DNA of 53,844 nt from NCBI GenBank assembly GCA_943325195.2, contig CALPON020000002.1, positions 1 to 53,844 on the forward strand, written 5' to 3'. Shown in pieces: positions 51,108 to 53,844 of this stretch. Each line of letters opens with the position of its first letter. Position 1 is the stretch's first letter. Under the pieces are notes generated by a model that did not search any database, had not been told where the DNA came from, and saw only the letters and a program-made list of their open reading frames with translations. The translations under genes and the position numbers were made by a program. Source of the DNA: Sphingobacterium thalpophilum (GTDB taxonomy: Bacteria; Bacteroidota; Bacteroidia; B-17B0; Aurantibacillaceae).

Positions 51108-51840
51108 ATTCTTTCAGAAGTTGTTCGAGAGTAAGTTGTGCCGCTTTTTGTTCTGCGAGTTTTTTGCTGTGATTTTCAAAACGGGTATAGGCCTTGCTAT
51201 TAACCAAGACCTCGATGACAAAAGAACGCTGGGGTCCAGACTTTTCGTCATTCACCACTCTGTATTCGAGGGGCATTTTATTTTTCTGACACCAGATTTG
51301 CAGTTGACTTTTATAATCAATGTTTGTGCTCGCCAAATGATCGAGGTCGATGTGCAACTTAATAATCCGGCTGATGACGAAGCGTTTTGTTTTTTCATAG
51401 CCAAGGTCCACATAAATTGCACCAATAAACGCTTCGAAGGCATCACCGTAGGCGCTGGATTTGGTTTTCTCATCGCGTGTCAGAGTCGCTTTCAGAAAGT
51501 CATCAAAGCCAAACTTAAGGGCAAGTTCACGCAAACTCTGACCATTAACAATCCGACTGCGGAGCTGGGTTAGAAATCCTTCGTCTCTGTAAGGGAAAAG
51601 TTGAAAAAGGTGATCCGCGACGATTGCACCGAGAATCGCATCCCCCAGAAATTCCAGACGTTCATTTGTGATAACCGTGCCGCTCCGTTTTACGGCGACG
51701 CTACTGTGGAAAAAGGCCTGTTCGTAAACGGCTATGTTTTTGGGTTGGAGACCGGTAATGTGTTTAATCCAGATTTTAAAATCCTTGCTGCCCCGGGAAA
51801 CCTCTGGTTTAAGAAGCGCTAAGAATCTTTTGATTGGCAA
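51076..51840 (-). CDS. rnc: Ribonuclease III
   Basis: A 254-residue double-strand RNA endonuclease for rRNA processing and mRNA turnover. The catalytic signature is NERLEFLGDAILGAIVADHL, with later acidic residues in GDAFEAFIGAIYVDLGY. The C-terminal dsRNA-binding domain has YKSQLQIWCQKNKMPLEYRV and KKLAEQKAAQLTLEQLL. The start is TTG, 5 nt after fabF; no ATG or GTG lies upstream in frame. The 3' end overlaps the next gene by 32 nt. Confidence 0.95.
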   Translation of the reverse strand: MPIKRFLALLKPEVSRGSKDFKIWIKHITGLQPKNIAVYEQAFFHSSVAVKRSGTVITNERLEFLGDAILGAIVADHLFQLFPYRDEGFLTQLRSRIVNGQSLRELALKFGFDDFLKATLTRDEKTKSSAYGDAFEAFIGAIYVDLGYEKTKRFVISRIIKLHIDLDHLASTNIDYKSQLQIWCQKNKMPLEYRVVNDEKSGPQRSFVIEVLVNSKAYTRFENHSKKLAEQKAAQLTLEQLLKEYGEVHAEQQR

Positions 51841-51845
51841 GAGCT

Positions 51846-53099
51846 TTATTGTTTGAATTTTCGGATAACTACGGCAGCATTGTGACCACCGAAACCGAAG
51901 GTGTTGCTGATGGCTACATCCACGTTTCTTTTCTGCAGAGTATTCAGAGTTAGGTTGAGGCGCGGATCAATTTCAGGATCAGCGGTGTGGTGGTTAATTG
52001 TTGGAGGAATGATGCCCTCTCTAATAGCCAGAACAGCCGCCATGGCTTCAATTGCGCCAGCAGCACCAAGCAGGTGACCGGTCATACTTTTGGTGGCGCT
52101 GATATTTAATTTGAAAGCCTGATCACCAAAAACGTTGATAATGGCTTTAAGCTCTGCTGTATCACCAAGGGGCGTACTAGTTCCATGTGTATTTACGTAA
52201 TCTACTTCAGAGGCATCGATTCCTGCATCTTTCAGTGCACGTCTCATTACCAAGGTGGCACCGAGTCCTTCCGGATGCGGCGCGGTGATGTGATGCGCAT
52301 CAGCGCTCATTCCGCCACCGATAATTTCAGCGTAAATTTTTGCACCACGGGCTAGTGCATGATCCAGTTCTTCGAGCACAAGCGCACCCGCTCCTTCACC
52401 AAGGACAAAGCCATCGCGGTCCTTGTCATAAGGACGAGAGGCGCTGGTCGGCTCCTCGTTCCGCGTGCTCATGGCCTGGCAGGCATTAAATCCGCCAATC
52501 CCACTCTCGTTAACAGCCGCTTCGCTGCCACCGGTAACGATAGCATTGGCTTTTCCGAGACGAATATAGTTGAACGCGTCAATTAATGCATTGGTGCTAG
52601 ATGCGCAAGCAGAAACGGTGGTGAAATTCGGCCCCCTGAAACCAAAGCGCATAGAGATGTGACCACTGCAGATATCAGCAATCATTTTCGGAATAAAGAA
52701 GGGATTGTAACGCGGTGTACCATCGCCCTTCGCAAAATTGAATGTTTCTGTCTGAAAGGTATCCAGTCCACCGATACCACTTCCCCAAATGACGCCGACT
52801 TCATTTCGGTCTATTCCTTCAGAAGCAATTCCACTGTCTTCAACCGCTTGCACACTGGCAGCAATACCATACCAGGAATAAGCGTCAAGTTTTCGGGCTT
52901 CTTTTTTATCGAAATAGTTTTCCGGATCAAAACCTTTTACCTCACAAGCGAAGCGGGTTTTGAATTTAGTCGCATCAAAACGTGTAATAGGCGCAGCTCC
53001 GCTGACACCGTTTATCAGATTGGTCCAATAGTCTTGGACGCTGCTGCCTAGTGGAGTTACGGCGCCGAGCCCTGTTACTACTACACGTTTTAATTGCAT
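51846..53099 (-). CDS. fabF: 3-oxoacyl-[acyl-carrier-protein] synthase II
   Basis: A 417-residue condensing enzyme of fatty-acid elongation. The Cys-His-His triad is in VSACASSTNALIDA, VNTHGTSTPLGDTAE and KSMTGHLLGAAGAIEA, and FGFGGHNAAVVI closes the fold. The ATG of MQLKRVVVTGLGAV was chosen; 16 upstream codons are open but overlap the gap to acpP and lack the conserved start. It follows acpP by 10 nt. Confidence 0.98.
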   Translation of the reverse strand: MQLKRVVVTGLGAVTPLGSSVQDYWTNLINGVSGAAPITRFDATKFKTRFACEVKGFDPENYFDKKEARKLDAYSWYGIAASVQAVEDSGIASEGIDRNEVGVIWGSGIGGLDTFQTETFNFAKGDGTPRYNPFFIPKMIADICSGHISMRFGFRGPNFTTVSACASSTNALIDAFNYIRLGKANAIVTGGSEAAVNESGIGGFNACQAMSTRNEEPTSASRPYDKDRDGFVLGEGAGALVLEELDHALARGAKIYAEIIGGGMSADAHHITAPHPEGLGATLVMRRALKDAGIDASEVDYVNTHGTSTPLGDTAELKAIINVFGDQAFKLNISATKSMTGHLLGAAGAIEAMAAVLAIREGIIPPTINHHTADPEIDPRLNLTLNTLQKRNVDVAISNTFGFGGHNAAVVIRKFKQ

Positions 53100-53109
53100 A
53101 CGCCTAAAA

Positions 53110-53349
53110 TTAGTTTTTTGCGTTCGCCTCAATATAGGTGATGGCATCGCCTACAGTTCCGATTTTTTCTGCTTGCTCATCAGGAATAGCAATATTGAAC
53201 TCTTTTTCAAATTCCATGATTAGCTCTACAGTGTCTAATGAATCGGCACCAAGATCGTTAGTAAAACTAGCGGTTGGCGTTACTTCTTTTTCATCAACGC
53301 CTAATTTGTCAACGATGATCGATTTTACTTTACTTGCAATGTCAGACAT
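53110..53349 (-). CDS. acpP: Acyl carrier protein
   Basis: A 79-residue acidic four-helix protein that carries acyl chains on 4'-phosphopantetheine. The attachment serine is S37 in [13 protein letters not shown]. It begins [10 protein letters not shown], the usual start; eight upstream codons overlap the promoter. It is the first gene of the eight-gene operon acpP-fabF-rnc-IPExxxVDY-pdxH-agmatinase-TlpA-ribE. Confidence 0.98.
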   Translation of the reverse strand: MSDIASKVKSIIVDKLGVDEKEVTPTASFTNDLGADSLDTVELIMEFEKEFNIAIPDEQAEKIGTVGDAITYIEANAKN

Positions 53350-53372
53350 TTTTATAGATTTAAAAATTTTCA

Positions 53373-53402
53373 CAAAAATAAAAATATCGAGGCTAAAACA
53401 AA
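53373..53402 (-). promoter_or_regulatory. Promoter of the acpP operon
   Basis: Minus strand: TTTG, 18 nt, then TATTTTTG, all consensus positions met. The start codon is about 24 nt downstream. It likely drives the eight genes down to ribE. Confidence 0.85.
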
Positions 53403-53471
53403 ACTTTAATTCGTAAATGCTTGAATTTTAGCAAATAAGAGAATGTGTATCAGCCCATCAACTCTATATCC

Positions 53472-53810
53472 CTAAAAATGAAGGGGGTTTGCAGGGGGCA
53501 GGGCTTGCAGAATCCCTGAAATACGGTTAATAGAAGCTCTTTTTTGATCGTAAGTTTGTTTTTTGGACTGAAAAGGAGTGTAATTCAACCAGACGCGTTT
53601 TTGCTTGCCGATGGGATTTGGCGCAAAGAGGCCATAAATAAAGAGACCGGCCAGCATCAGCAAGGTCAGTAACCATGGGAATTGTTGGTCTGGAAACTCG
53701 CGATTTAAAAAAAAACTGAACTGGCTAATAAGTCCTGCGTGTGCCGCCTCAATATTGAGAAATAGCATGGCCATGAGAACAATAATTAAACGAAGAGTGC
53801 TTTTTGTCAT
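53472..53810 (-). CDS. Small membrane protein of unknown function
   Basis: A 112-residue protein that I do not recognise. Two hydrophobic helices: 6-25 (LRLIIVLMAMLFLNIEAAHA, which could be a signal peptide) and about 46-62 (LLTLLMLAGLFIYGLFA). A basic tail of about 45 residues follows with KKQTYDQKRASINRISGIL. Just upstream on the minus strand is TATTTTTG (53818-53825), an exact -7 box, about 8 nt from the ATG, so the leader would be very short or a later start is used. The -33 part lies at the window edge. Confidence 0.65.
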   Translation of the reverse strand: MTKSTLRLIIVLMAMLFLNIEAAHAGLISQFSFFLNREFPDQQFPWLLTLLMLAGLFIYGLFAPNPIGKQKRVWLNYTPFQSKKQTYDQKRASINRISGILQALPPANPLHF

Positions 53811-53844
53811 CGTACAGCAAAAATATTAGGACATTTCTCCTAGA

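Noticed and set aside
50992-51573. Plus-strand open frame of 193 codons
   Set aside because: Antisense across rnc and the IPExxxVDY gene; both of those have clear family motifs.
1-53844. Insertion sequence, prophage or restriction/defence genes
   Set aside because: No transposase, integrase, phage structural or defence protein features were found; the accessory parts are T9SS surface genes only.

Overview
The window comes from a member of the Bacteroidota, probably an aerobic, type IX secretion (T9SS)-bearing lineage. Evidence: three proteins end in a T9SS type A sorting domain. The gene content is typical of the phylum (SdhC-SdhA-SdhB of the five-helix cytochrome b type, DUF4271, DUF4292, DUF5777, IPExxxVDY family, bTHX, GH3, agmatinase family). 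Several starts are preceded by the phylum's own promoter form, TTTG, about 19 nt, then TAnnTTTG, with no regular Shine-Dalgarno. I cannot place it below phylum level.

Layout. 1-5590: the end of a DivIC/FtsB gene, then on the minus strand a membrane GT2 fusion, a stand-alone DsbD alpha domain, full DsbD and ferritin. 5.6-11.6 kb is the accessory part: two T9SS surface proteins (one glycine-rich with seven Ig-like repeats), a duplicated upstream element, hairpins and terminators, tRNA-Arg(UCU), and a GC-rich structured stretch that may be a small RNA. 11.6-15.8 kb: an AsmA-like protein and an orphan histidine kinase. 15.9-20.5 kb: an sdhCAB operon with an extra secreted-protein gene between sdhA and sdhB. 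20.7-26.3 kb: a 2H phosphoesterase, then a four-gene overlapping operon (nucleotidyltransferase, TPR lipoprotein, DUF4292 lipoprotein, EnvC-like). 26.3-34.5 kb, minus strand: membrane protein, trigger factor, a coupled operon (M42 peptidase, GH3, LysE, DUF493, LacX) and gamma carbonic anhydrase. 34.6-38 kb: a small unknown gene, RNase E/G, a 29-residue bS22-like protein, a TPR protein and HU. 38-43.6 kb: mutY, yceI, DUF5777, DUF4271, hemD with a histone-H1-like tail, rnpA, bTHX and YkgJ. 43.8-46.6 kb: a second glycine-rich seven-repeat T9SS protein, paralogous to the first. 47-53.4 kb: one very tight minus-strand operon, acpP-fabF-rnc-IPExxxVDY-pdxH-agmatinase-TlpA-ribE, behind a near-perfect promoter. 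A small membrane protein closes the window.

Most of the window is ordinary housekeeping. The points most worth a second look are: two genes (rnpA and the GT2 fusion) whose conserved N-termini run upstream of any ATG/GTG/TTG, with ATT as the only plausible start; the seven-repeat glycine-rich paralogue pair and the 58-nt element shared by two of the T9SS genes; the possible structured RNA near 11.4 kb; the gene inserted in the sdh operon; the H1-like tails on HemD and bTHX; an orphan perfect promoter near 46.9 kb; and three convergent gene pairs whose stop codons lie 0-2 nt apart.
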